Both the position numbers and the translations under genes were made by a program. Source: Bimuria novae-zelandiae CBS 107.79 (Eukaryota; Ascomycota; Dothideomycetes; Pleosporales; Didymosphaeriaceae). Taken from it: DNA of 34,775 nt. This document shows positions 1 to 9,169 of the stretch, piece after piece (the first letter of the stretch is position 1; the number at the start of each line of letters is the position of its first letter). Location of the stretch: assembly GCA_010015655.1 (NCBI GenBank), contig ML976828.1, forward strand, positions 1 through 34,775. The letters are read 5' to 3'. The notes below the pieces were generated by a model, which searched no databases, was not told the DNA's origin, and saw only the letters and a list, made by a program, of their open reading frames with translations.

Positions 1-62
1 TGGAGAAGGACACTTGAGAGATTCATCCTTACGTCATGGATTGACTACAGGATGAGGGGGTG
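1..62 (+). other. 3' tail of an upstream LTR element
   Basis: The first frame stays open from base 1 and runs into a purine-rich stretch (gatgaggggg, 51-60) immediately before a TGTG start at 61-63. A purine tract abutting TGT is how the 3' LTR of a retrotransposon begins, so this is probably the last bases of an element whose body lies left of the window. No domain can be read in the roughly 20 residues available. Confidence 0.35.
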
Positions 63-217
63 TGTGACGGTTTAATGGCTCTTACTCGATGAGATGGTTA
101 CTCCTACCCTTGCTTAGTTGCCACTCACCTTTCTGAGAGGGCTACACCTATCTGGGACTAGCGATGTTTACGCTCGTACATATACATACTCGGTAGCTTC
201 TAGATAGTACACCCTCC
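63..217 (+). repeat. LTR-like repeat, copy A
   Basis: This stretch aligns, with transitions and small gaps, to 7015-7157 in the same orientation. Both begin TGT(G/C)ACGGTTTA and share blocks around 'ctatc(t/c)(g/a)ggactag' and 'tagatagtaca(c/a)cctc'. The TGT start behind a polypurine tract fits an LTR. Its inner end cannot be placed, because similarity stops at about 217 and the Copia relic begins at about 285. It may be the 3' LTR of an element to the left or a solo fragment. Confidence 0.5.
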
Positions 218-284
218 AAAAGCAGAAGAATTCCACAATCTTTTCTACTGCAACAAATTACCACTATCGCTATCTATTACCGCC

Positions 285-2345
285 CGCGGCGCTACAGTGC
301 GTAAAGCAATAGCTAAAGTGCGCAAGATTAAGGCAAAGCGCTAAGTTAATAAGGCTTTTATAACTCGTAATAGTCCTAACGTAACTAATATTTTACTATT
401 GCCTATCCTAAGTAGCGTTAAGGTCTAGTAAGAGAACTATAGATAGTCTGGCCCGCATTAGATAATCGCCCTCTATATTAATAAGCAATCCGTGGTTATT
501 AAAATTAATAATAAATAAGTTACCTTCCGCATTACCGTAGTGCGCCCGTATCATACAGACGATACAACTATTATTACCCCTCCCGCAGAGGACGAGGACA
601 ACGGTGGCTCTAACAATAATTTTACTCTTATTATAGAGGAGCCCGCGCCCAAGCGTAAGCGCGGTAGGCTAAAAGGCTTAAGAAATAAGCTAAAACCTAA
701 TAAAGTTATAACTACTATAGTTAACCTTAATTAACATAAGCGTAATAATCTTGTTCTAGCTAAAAAGCTACAAGTAGTTAGCAAGATTATAATACTAAAA
801 TAACTATTTAAAGTATCTATAAAGGCAGAGATTAACGCCCTTATAATATAAAGTATCTTTTACTTTAAGAAGTATAGTCCTTACTATTATAATAAGGTCC
901 GTATCTTTAAGTCACGTATCGTTAATAAAATTAAGGGCAAGACTACTAATTACCCGTACGAAAAGTCCTGTCTTATTATCTAAGGATACGCTAATAATAA
1001 TAAGAAGCTTATCCTAACACAGTCTCCCACCATCTAGCGTGCAAGCCAGCGTGTGATTATCGCTCTAGCACTATTACTGTTAAAGCTAGGCATATACCTC
1101 TAGCTCCGTGACATCACTCAGGCCTATACGCAATCGGATGATCCACTCCAGCGTACTATTATAGCTAACATACTAGCCCAGCTTAAGGAAAGTTATCCAA
1201 CAAACACAGTTATAGTTATTATTAAGCCACTATACGGCATTGCTGAAGCAGGTGCCTATTAGTGGTTAACGTATAATAAACACTACACTAAGACTCTCTA
1301 CATAGTAACATCTACTTATAATCTATACCTACTTATTAGTAAGGCTAATAGCAAGTGCTTCGGCATTATTAGCATGCAAACTAACGACACGCTTAGTCTG
1401 TCTAATAAAGCTTTTACAGACCTTAAGGACTAAGAGCTACGTTTTAAGGCCAAGCCTAAGCAGTTTCTCTTACTAAACACGTAAATTAACTTTAATAGCT
1501 GCATTGTTAAACTTAATAATAATAATCGCGCTATTACTTTACGCTAGAAGAAGCAAGGCGAGAAGCTAGAAATAGCTAATAATAAGTAATTATATATTTA
1601 ATAGCGCGCTCGAGGTGCTTATATTACGACAATCTATTAACCTAAGGCGAGCTTCGACCTCGCCGCCGCAGCCTAAGCGAGTGAGCCTATAAAAGAAGAA
1701 ATTGCTAAATTAAATAAGCGCATTATCTAGCAGAAGGAGAATATCACTCGCGGCCTTAACTTCATCCCACTAGATTTAAGCAACTTAAAGCTATACGTCT
1801 TTATTAACGTATTATTTGCTAATAATAAGGATATATTATTATAAATAGGCTTCGTGATCACGCTCGGTAATGAGACTAAAGATAGTAATTGTAACTTTAA
1901 GTTTACTAGTAATATTATCTACTAATTATCTATTAAGTATAAGCGTATTACTCGCAGCGTCCTTGCATATAAGATCTACGTGATAGCCTATAGAGTCGAC
2001 ATTATAATTATAATTAGCGGTATAATTAACATAATTATGTAGCGACTTAACCTCCCTAATATCTCTATCGTTATGTGCACTAACTCACGCTCCTTATATA
2101 ATTACCTTATTAAGCTTAGCACTACTAAGAAGAAGCGCCTTATAATTAACATTATAGCTCTGCGTAAGGCCTATAAGCGCAATAATCTTATAGACATCCG
2201 CTAGATTAATAGACGTGACAATCTAGCAGACTTAATAACTAAGGCTAGCTCTAACTTAGCTATAGAGCATTTTATTAACTATAACTAGCTTAAGCTTCGC
2301 GTGCAAGGCTGGGTCAATCGTGCTAAAATTAACACCCTAAAGTAC
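285..2345 (+). pseudogene. Copia (Ty1) polyprotein relic, 5'-truncated
   Basis: One forward frame can be followed almost throughout if TAG/TAA are read as former Gln or Trp codons. It begins in the C-terminal integrase region (the 'FRITVVRPYHTDD' block around 515-560), passes a basic linker (KRKRGRLKG) and enters the Copia reverse transcriptase with 'RDITQAYTQSDD' (about 1105-1145) and 'KPLYGIAEAG'. It ends in Copia RNase H with 'RRDNLADLITKASS' (about 2211-2255) and a closing 'GWVNR'. Protease, gag and most of integrase are missing, so the element is truncated at its left end. The many in-frame stops at former CAG/CAA/TGG codons are the RIP pattern. It cannot encode a working protein. The family resembles the divergent Copia-like integrase/RT group common in ascomycetes; assignment to a named element is not possible here. 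Confidence 0.85.
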
Positions 2346-2445
2346 AATTACGATAGTAAGAAGTAGTAAGTCTACAAAAGGAGCAGCGAGATAAGCACTA
2401 AGAGGACGCGCACCAGCGCTAGTCCAGTTAGAAAACTAGTAACTG

Positions 2446-2766
2446 TTACAGATTATGTTTTATTGCAGATTTAAGCGTTCTAGGCTGAACTGGCCACATG
2501 TAGCATAAAAGAAAAGATAGCCAGTGTTGGCTTTAAACCTGCGCAACACTACTACGGCTTTCACCACTATATAGTTTACCTGCGGTTTGTTACGTAGTTT
2601 GCCTATAGTTTGTTACGCTAGTCCTAATTGGGCTAGCAAGGGACAAACCACGCTCGATAAATACTTCTTATAATAGCCCACCACAATAGATCTGCAATTA
2701 AGAATTAAATCAACACCACATCGTTGCAACGAAGTCTTGATCCAACAGCCTATTGCCGTATCAACA
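2446..2766 (+). repeat. Possible 3' LTR of the Copia relic
   Basis: Downstream of the RNase H end comes a segment of more normal composition starting TGTTACAG and ending TATCAACA, which would fit LTR termini. It contains a TATA-like 'cgataaatactt' stretch near 2655. The partner 5' LTR is not in the window and the purine tract expected just before the start is weak, so the boundaries are tentative. Confidence 0.35.
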
Positions 2767-2769
2767 TAT

Positions 2770-3240
2770 ATAAACTTAGTAAAGCTTATATATTAAACTT
2801 AGCACTTCTTTAACTAATAAAAAAAGTAAGTAATAGCTAAAAAAGTAAATAAAATTAAAAAAGTACTCTTTAACGTTATTAAACGTAGCTAGCTTAACCT
2901 TAACATGCTTATAGACCCCTCTAATATAGAGATGCCGTACGTGGTATAGGAGTAGTATTTTAAGCTACTAGTGTTGTTACTCCTGCGCCTCCGTAAAATA
3001 GCGATTTGGTGGCAATCTAAGTATAATAGGCTTATAGAGAGCGATGAGGAGGACGCTACAGGCGTATACAGGGAGGATTAGGAGCAGAAACAGCGTAATA
3101 GGTTACGTAGGAAGAGAGTTAAGTAACTAAGTAAGGAAGCTAGCGTTATTAGCGTAGAATTTCTATATAGCACGCACGGGCTATTTAGCTAACTTTTTAA
3201 TTAAAATTTAACTAAGTACGCGCCTATTTAGTAATAAAGT
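2770..3240 (+). pseudogene. Unrecognised degraded coding relic
   Basis: A forward frame from an ATG at 2905 to about 3190, reading TAG as former Gln/Trp, gives a hydrophobic stretch (LLVLLLLRLRKIAI) followed by an acidic then strongly basic segment (SDEEDATGVYRE; RNRLRRKRVK). Composition and stops are RIP-like. I do not recognise the family. It could be the tail of a transposase or of a gag-like protein. No TIR or LTR could be tied to it. Confidence 0.3.
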
Positions 3241-3534
3241 TATTTATAAAGGTGTAAAGACCTGCCTAAAATACTATATTTTATTAACTCTACTAACGCC
3301 TCTTTTTTTATAACTCCTCTACTATAATAGCTATTATAAAATAGATAATAGTAATTAATTTAGCAATATTAATTACACCTTATATAGCTATTATATCCTC
3401 TTTTTGGATAATAGTAGGTGCGATTTAGGCACCTCCGCATATTACTACTAATACTAACCCTCTAGTATTGCGCCTTACCTAGCACCTATGGCACCTACCT
3501 ATAGAACTTAAAAAATCCTCGCGTAGATACCTCT
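3241..3534. other. AT-rich stretch without recognisable gene
   Basis: About 300 bases of TpA-rich, stop-filled sequence between two relics. It includes a short inverted repeat (aggtgc/gcacct, about 3417-3435) and two further 'gcacct' copies near 3481-3500, which may be the remains of the left end of the Tc1/mariner element next door. No matching right-hand TIR was found near 4560. Confidence 0.4.
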
Positions 3535-4260
3535 CAGTTATAGTATACGCGCTATACTACTTTCTTTAAAAAGTAAGTAAAGTCCTTATAAGTATAAGCG
3601 TGTTTATAATACTTTTTTATTTAGTTTTTTAGCGCCTTAATGGTCTACTTAATTAAATTAAAATCTAGTAAGTATAGTAATAAGTATTTAAGTATAACGC
3701 TTACCTCTACGTATAATATAATGATTCTTTCTAACATATAGCTAGAGGTATTATTAAGGACTATTACTAATTAATCTCCTAGCTATAGATTATAATAAGA
3801 AAGTACTTTATTTACTAGAAACTTTTTTAAAAGCTCTACGTTAATTGCGCCTTAGAATATTACATAGTTAACGTAATTATGTATATTTATGGCAGGGAGC
3901 AAGCTTTATTACTCTAAGCGCCGTGTAGAGTGCTGTACGTCGGCGGGCGTGTTTACGGCCGACTAGGCATACTTTCTATCGTGGTTCTCTTATTACAAGC
4001 GCTCTCGTCGAGGCAGATAACCTACTTTAGTTTATATATTTATTAGTAGCGCGCCTAAAATACCTAATAAAAGCCTTTATAGCACTTTCTAGTAGCTTAT
4101 AATATAGCTTTTTAACTCTACTTTATGCTAGTAAGGACTCTCGTAATAGTAGCTACTAATACCTATACGTTAAAGTTATTATACAAGAAGGCCTATATTT
4201 TATTAATATACGCTATAGGTTTGCCTTATAAGAGCGCTAAAATTACGTCTTTATAGCACT
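3535..4260 (-). pseudogene. Tc1/mariner transposase relic
   Basis: Read on the minus strand with TAG/TAA as former Gln/Trp and a few frame changes, the segment shows the Tc1/mariner order. First come the end of the helix-turn-helix region ('TITRVLTSIK') and the first catalytic block 'VICLDESACNKRT' at about 4010-3985. Then 'GAINVEL.KKFLVNK', a degraded second catalytic block ('VIVLNNTSSYMLERI', normally with Asp: here Asn) and 'VILKYLLLYLLDFNLIK' (normally Y-x-P-P-Y-S-P-D-x-N-P-I-E). It ends in 'TIKALKN.IKKYYKHAY'. The proline-rich DDE signature is eroded by C-to-T changes. The element is dead; TIRs could not be delimited. Confidence 0.8.
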
Positions 4261-4559
4261 ACTATAGTAATAGCAGGCAACTAATTTTTACACACTATAG
4301 AGGGTATATCTAACTAAATGCTTCTATATTAAGTTAATATTTATATATAGTTTTAGGGTTAACTCTAAGAGATTTATAAATTTTATAGTTATTTTACTTA
4401 TTTTTTATATAATTAATAATCGCCTATACTATTAAAGGCTATAGTTTATACTTAGTAAGCCTTTTATGATTAATTAGCATACCTTATAGTACTTAAGAAA
4501 TAAAAAAAAGTTACTATATTTTTCTTAGTTATATTATTAGCTATATAAAATTAGGTGTA

Positions 4560-5083
4560 CGACAATGAAAGCGGGGAAGCGATTACCTAACAAGCGTCCA
4601 GAGTGGGTCGGGATGGTGTTTTGCACAGCACCCATAGTTAACCCGAGGTTTACCTACCCGCGGGCTGCTGGATTGTTCGACCCATACAACGCCCCAAACA
4701 ACAACCACCTACTACGCTACAGCCATAGGAGATAGATGCATAAAAATGTAGAAACAGAGTTCTTGTATAGTAATTAGCTATTGCCTACATTTTCTAGCAT
4801 TGTAGCCTTGTAGATGTAGCGCTGCAGGTGGTGGTTTTGGTGGATTTGCGATTTGCGATTGAGTTTTGTCCCCCCACCTGCTAATAGTCCGCCGTATAAA
4901 CCACCGGGTACCTTTACTTCTATATCGCTAGTAACTGATTCTGTGCTAGTATAGATCCATTCGCAAATCTCATACTTATAGCGAGGGGTCCTAAACAGCC
5001 ATAAAGACAAAGGGCAGCAATAAGCTCGTACAAGGCCAGTAATGTATCCATCAGTTTTTGCTATTTGTAGCAGTACAAATTTC
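4560..5083. other. Left part of the non-RIPped island, no supported gene
   Basis: Composition changes sharply near 4560 from TpA-rich relic to ordinary sequence with balanced dinucleotides. A 78-codon open frame on the minus strand (5010-4774) has a start and no family resemblance. It lies 74 bases downstream of the membrane-protein gene and could be its 3' UTR, a missed terminal exon or chance. It is not called as a gene. Confidence 0.5.
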
Positions 5084-6054
5084 TCAAGCAGGCCCTGTCG
5101 TTGAGGTCGTTCGGCTATCTAACTCAACTGCCCATTGTGAATTGTCACCATCTCTTCGTATTAGGCGCAGTATGGCCGTAATTCCCCTGACAGTCCAGCG
5201 CGTAATACTGGAAAAGCAAAAGCTAATGGTACATAGTAAATGTGCAGATATACATGCCTAGTTTGCGTAAGCTTATACAATAAAAGAGGTTAAATACGTA
5301 CTAGGAAAATTCCGTAGCGGATGTCGGTTTCGAAGCTAGCCGACAGGACAAAGTATACAATCATAGTCGTTCCAGACAGCTCGCACAGCGCCGCAATTAT
5401 GTTTGTGATCATCAAGAGAATTAGTGTACCCTTATACTCCTGATTGTTTAGCGCTGAGTTCCTATGTTGACGAAGCGACCGATATGAAAGTGCTGCATAA
5501 ACGAGTGGTCCCATTGCAAGAGAGGAAAGGACGACCGATTCGTATATAAAATATATTTTTGTCCTCATATTCCAGATGAGAAGGCCGGACGAATCTCGTG
5601 TCAAGGGGTTCCCAAGATAGAAAACAACATCGCGTGCGGTAAAGAGGATAATCGCCATGTATGGCAGATTCGTAACAGGTGGGGACATGAAGAAGGCACG
5701 GTGATGTCGGACAAGCTATTCATACTTTGTGTTAGCCAGCCGACGGGCTCTAATAGGGGTCCTTACATTTGTACCGACGACGAACTGGAGGGTGCAAGGA
5801 ATAGATATATCTATCCAGTTGAACCGGGTAGTAGATTCGATCGACATCGAAACTGCCGTTATACCATTCACAAATAAGGCAGCTTGAGCGAGGCCGAATG
5901 CAACAGCCAAATTCCTTTCCCAAGGCCTCGCCCTGGAAATCTCATTCATCTCGTTCGGTCTATCCGGCTTGGCATCCCGGTATATAAGCCTAACGCATAG
6001 AATCAACCCAATTGAGAAGCAAGCAATATAAGCGATAAGAATAGCCTGTGCCAT
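5084..6054 (-). CDS. Multi-pass membrane protein, three exons, intact
   Basis: Predicted exons are complement(5767..6054), complement(5302..5715) and complement(5084..5257): 96, 138 and 57 codons plus TGA, 291 residues. Intron 1 (5716-5766, 51 nt) has donor GTAAGG, branch GCTAAC and acceptor TAG. Intron 2 (5258-5301, 44 nt) has donor GTACGT, branch-like GCTTAC and acceptor CTAG. Both are phase 0 and removing them leaves one continuous frame. The start ATG sits in a good context (TCAACATGGC). About six hydrophobic segments are visible, near residues 4-24, 48-70, 108-130, 149-174, 191-221 (long, perhaps two) and 230-252, with a basic loop after the first and a short polar tail. This suggests an integral membrane protein. 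The layout is reminiscent of fungal 7-TM/receptor-like proteins, but no diagnostic motif was found and no function is assigned. No RIP stops, unlike all surroundings. Confidence 0.7.
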
Positions 6055-7014
6055 GTTGAAGAGGTGATGAGCTGTGGAAAATTTGACTCGCTGCGAACTG
6101 AACGGTACCTCTTATATTCCAGATGCTTCGGTCCTTTGTCTGCCTCGTCATCTTGCCTGTTTCAAGGCTTGCCAACGATGGAAGCAATGCATGAATGAGG
6201 CCTTGCTGGTGCCTCGACGCAGTGATCATAACTATCGATAGTAGCGCTCCAGCACAGCTGAACGCAGGTTTAATTGGCAGAAACGATCGGGGACTATCCC
6301 TGTACTAGGGTCACTACAACTTCATGATGCATATGCTATGCCTAGAAGCACATCCTGCTGAGAAGCGAGAATGCTCATCCTGTTGCCACGAAACTGCAAG
6401 GGGACAACGGTAGAAACGACATTATCATTATGCAAAAGGAGCATCCTGAGCATCCTGAGCATCTAAGCCTTAACCTTAACCTGTTAGAGGGCGCTAACAG
6501 TCACCACGTGCAGATGGGAGTCCATATCTCCGTGGCTACGGGGGCTTACTGACTCTCACATTGCCTATAATACGATATCTCCGTTGCTATGGATGGGCTA
6601 AGACTACGAATTGATTGACTGCGTCCCTCAGTCTGTGGTTCCAGATGCCTGGAGACTTCACCATCTGAAATCCGCATGAATGTGCCCTGGTACATGGCGT
6701 CGAGGGGTAGCTGCTTAGTGAATATCACCGGAGCAGCACAATATAGTAATCGTATTAGACGAAGTCCTGTAAACCGCTGGAGTCAGCCTTGCGGATCACG
6801 CAAAAGCGGGTTTGTGAAGTATGTGATTGCTTGGAGCCTGTCTGAGACTCTCACGCAACTTCATGCTTGTCTTGATGAGCGTAGGAGCCTACAGCATGAG
6901 GATGTGGCTTCAGCCACGCAAACTCCAAGCCCTGCACCGCTATAATTATACACCGAGACATATTCTAGGGTATGGATGGATCCTCGGGGTCGGGTAGTTC
7001 GTCCGAAGCCATTC
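6055..7014. promoter_or_regulatory. Intergenic region upstream of both island genes
   Basis: No credible gene in 960 bases; the open frames at 6229-5990, 6546-6728 and 6676-6945 lack family features. Visible small elements: 'cttatatt' at about 6112-6119, upstream of the minus-strand start; a triple 'gagcatcct' run at about 6439-6462; an inverted repeat ctgttag/ctaacag (about 6480-6500); and CACGTG at about 6504-6509, a bHLH-type palindrome. Roles are not demonstrated. Confidence 0.4.
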
Positions 7015-7157
7015 TGTCACGGTTTATGGCCCTTACCTTACAAGATAGTTGCTCTTACCTTGGCATGGTTGCGACTTACCTTCCACCTATCCAGGACTAG
7101 TGTTGTTTGTGCCTGCGCACCTATATCTTCTGTAGTTCCTAGATAGTACAACCTCAG
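7015..7157 (+). repeat. LTR-like repeat, copy A' (solo)
   Basis: Second copy of the repeat at 63-217, same orientation, starting TGTCACGGTTTATGGC. No element body adjoins it on either side, so it looks like a solo or truncated LTR. It lies about 310 bases upstream of the small membrane-protein gene and could contribute to its upstream region. The exact right end is uncertain, because the two copies stop aligning after 'acaacctc'. Confidence 0.5.
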
Positions 7158-7381
7158 TTCAATCCTTCAATTTCCCTGCGTACTGTCCAGCTCTGCTCAC
7201 CGCGACACATTCAGACTAGTGGCGTGCATTTCCGCCTCGGAGTGTATGAAGGAAGGGTTAAGCACCTACCATAGCGGCATTAAAACGCAATAATGATGCG
7301 GCTTGCAGCTCCCTGATCATGGGTTGTTGGAGGCACAGAAGTCTGCCTTGAGCTGTCCCATCATCCAAGTAATGAGCAGGA

Positions 7382-7387
7382 TATAAA
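7382..7387 (+). promoter_or_regulatory. TATA box of the small membrane-protein gene
   Basis: TATAAA within 'aggatataaagg', followed by a pyrimidine-rich stretch with CAAC/CATCAAACC motifs (about 7406-7430) typical of fungal transcription starts, then the ATG cluster at 7470-7476. Spacing from TATA to ATG is about 90 bases. Confidence 0.55.
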
Positions 7388-7473
7388 GGAGCTTCATATC
7401 TTCTCAACTACATTCATCAAACCATCCATTTCCCAAGAAACACCAGTTCCTATTAGTACCCCTTCCACGATGA

Positions 7474-8120
7474 ATGACTCCAATACTGCTATTGGGAACC
7501 CCCCTCCCCCCCCCCCCCATCCAATATCAGAACATGGTGCGTGTGATATCACTATATTCCAGGGAACCACTAACTGCGTTTAGAACACTTCACACGAAGC
7601 CGATCCCGAAGGCCCTCTTGAAGCAATTGACACCACTGAACGGGTGCGTAATTATTCTTATGCTGCTTCAGTCCGTTCCTAACACGATTAGAATATCCAG
7701 CCAACACCAGAACGCAAAGATAATGAAAGTTGCAGCAAAATGATTGCAGAGAAAATGAGTACGAATTACCCGCACGCGAGAGAAAGACCTTCCGCGTATA
7801 ACCCGCTTCGTAAGTCGTTCCGAAGTGCTCTCGAAACCTGGCTTATGCTATTATGTGCGATAGTGTTTATAGCCGCTTTGGTCACTCGTCTCGGCCACAA
7901 AGTTGACGATGCCGAAAAGCGCGACCGCTATATTATGAGCCATCTGGGAGAATTAGATGATCGGTTCGATGAACTAAAAAGCGAACTCAATAAAAACATG
8001 GATACCATTCGGAGACTCGAAGACGAAGTGAACCGTTTAAAGAGAGGAAGCAATGAAACTGAAGGAGTCAGAGCTGGACGGCGGTTCCAGGAACCTAGAA
8101 AGAGAGCACGCAGAGCTTGA
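7474..8120 (+). CDS. Small single-pass membrane protein with coiled coil
   Basis: Three-exon model: 7474-7536, 7584-7643, 7692-8120, giving 183 residues. Intron 1 (7537-7583, 47 nt) has donor GTGCGT, branch CACTAAC and acceptor TTTAG. Intron 2 (7644-7691, 48 nt) has donor GTGCGT, branch CCTAACAC and acceptor ATTAG (ATCCAG nine bases on also keeps frame). The N-terminus is proline-rich, then a polar region, one membrane helix ('WLMLLCAIVFIAALV', about residues 91-105) and a charged heptad region ('DDRFDELKSELNKNMDTIRR'), then a basic tail ending RKRARRA. A type II or tail-out anchored coiled-coil protein is inferred; family unknown. Two oddities: an ATG four bases upstream (7470) opens a different frame, and a 13-C run (7506-7518) separates them, so the real start depends on that run length. 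A probable one-base frameshift near 8046 replaces a longer coiled coil with the basic tail. Confidence 0.55.
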
Positions 8121-8440
8121 AGATGAGAATGGCGTAACACAGCAATAGCAGCTTTCATACTTGTGTATCGTAAGGTATTATGATAGTGGAGTGGTGGATT
8201 GGCGGCTTTAAAGGTTGCGTTTCGTTCCTAATTATATCGTTAACTAGAATGGTGCCTGTAGGTTAAATTTAGAAACAAGCTTTCGATTTCTGGTCCTCGA
8301 AGATTTATCGCTGAGTTAGACTAACATCCGTCCCTGGGTTACCGGACACCCATGTGACCGGACAAACCATCGGTACTTTTACTTTCAGTAACTAGAAAAT
8401 CTATGCGCACAACGAATATTACTATAATTCTATAAAATTA
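8121..8440. other. Downstream region with paired 'accggaca' motif
   Basis: No gene. At about 8339-8368 two copies of 'accggaca' lie 16 bases apart (ttaccggacacccatgtgac, then cggacaaacc), the kind of repeated unit seen in fungal Pogo-type TIRs. No second end was found, so this is only a hint of an old DNA-transposon terminus. Confidence 0.3.
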
Positions 8441-8689
8441 GTCTGTTATAGCTAATGCCGGATATCTATGATATACCCTTCCCTAAAAATTACGTTCGCA
8501 TGGTCGCCTCCGAGACTGATTTATACAGCGCATTCTTTCGTAACGTAAGAGACTTCACTTCCTACAACGCCAACTTCAAGCCTTTGTCGGTCCAAATTCT
8601 CGTAGAATAGTATTATCTTAGCCTTAAAACCTCCCTCTAAGACTCGGAAGTTATCACTAGCCTTGTGCGCGCTATCGCAAGCAAATTTA
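8441..8689 (-). pseudogene. Older coding relic split by the MULE (3' part)
   Basis: On the minus strand a long readable stretch runs from the MULE junction: 'FACDSAHKASDNFRVLEGG', then '...KIILFYENLDRQRLEVGVV' and 'SYVTKECAV', a stop, then 'ISLGGDHANVIFREGYIIDI' down to about 8455. It has mixed charged/hydrophobic content and few stops, so it looks like a true protein remnant. The ATG that seems to start it (8706) lies inside the MULE TIR and is an artefact. The upstream part of the same frame continues on the other side of the MULE (from 11920). Family not recognised. Confidence 0.45.
8681..8689. repeat. MULE target-site duplication, left
   Basis: GCAAATTTA, repeated exactly at 11911-11919 on the other side of the element. 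A 9-bp duplication is the length expected for Mutator-like elements. Confidence 0.85.
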
Positions 8690-8852
8690 CGGCAAATTTC
8701 AAACATGCCACTGCTTGGCGTAATAATTTCCCATCTACCACTGTTTCAGATACACTACCACACACGTGACATCAGTTTGTAAAATATCCCACATGCCACT
8801 GTTTCTATCCCAGATGCCACTGTTCTATTAGTAGGCTTCGCGCCTCCCCCAG
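8690..8852 (+). repeat. MULE left TIR with subterminal repeats
   Basis: Pairs with 11729-11910. Inside it the motif 'tcccan(a/t)(t/a)gccactgtttc' recurs, e.g. around 8727-8745, 8788-8808 and 8810-8825, and a CACGTGAC box lies near 8763. Such repeated units are usual transposase-binding sites. This side has two of the 21-bp 'atgccactgtttctatccc' type units, the other has three. Confidence 0.8.
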
Positions 8853-9169
8853 ACGCTTTTGGACAGCAGACAAAGGCAGCAGTAGTTTTACATAAAGGGA
8901 AAGGTTAAAGATTGTATTATAATAGATCTAAATCTCTATCTATAGTCTTACAATTAGCCTGTTCGAGCTCTTTTTCTTGATCGCGTTAATAGGGCTAGAG
9001 GCTCTTCGCTTTAGATATTACTCTCTTTTTTATCCCCACTTGCCACAGGCCTTTTGTTTCTACCTGGTGGACTTGATGTGACATTAATAGTGATATTTAG
9101 AACAGGGCTAAATGTACTAAACGTAAAGGTATTGTTCGTAACAGTGGAATTAATATAAATAACTTGTAA

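Noticed and set aside
3417..4560. TIRs for the Tc1/mariner relic
   Set aside because: A 'gcacct' cluster exists at the left, but no matching inverted copy was found near 4540-4560, so no element boundaries are claimed.
4774..5010. 78-codon minus-strand open frame in the island
   Set aside because: It starts within the 3' side of the membrane-protein gene region, has no family motif, and could be UTR or chance; a splice into it from exon 3 would need an intron much longer than the other two.
5990..6229. 79-codon minus-strand frame overlapping the start of the membrane-protein gene
   Set aside because: It overlaps exon 1 in another frame, and exon 1 has a better start context, hydrophobic pattern and splice continuity.
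6546..6945. Two overlapping open frames on opposite strands in the intergenic region
   Set aside because: Short, no motif, no intron or promoter support.
7928..8158. Minus-strand 76-codon frame rich in Ser/Leu
   Set aside because: Antisense shadow of the coiled-coil exon (Glu/Lys/Arg codons read backwards).
8521..8706. Minus-strand frame with an apparent ATG at 8706
   Set aside because: The ATG lies inside the MULE TIR, so it is not the true start; kept only as part of the split older relic.
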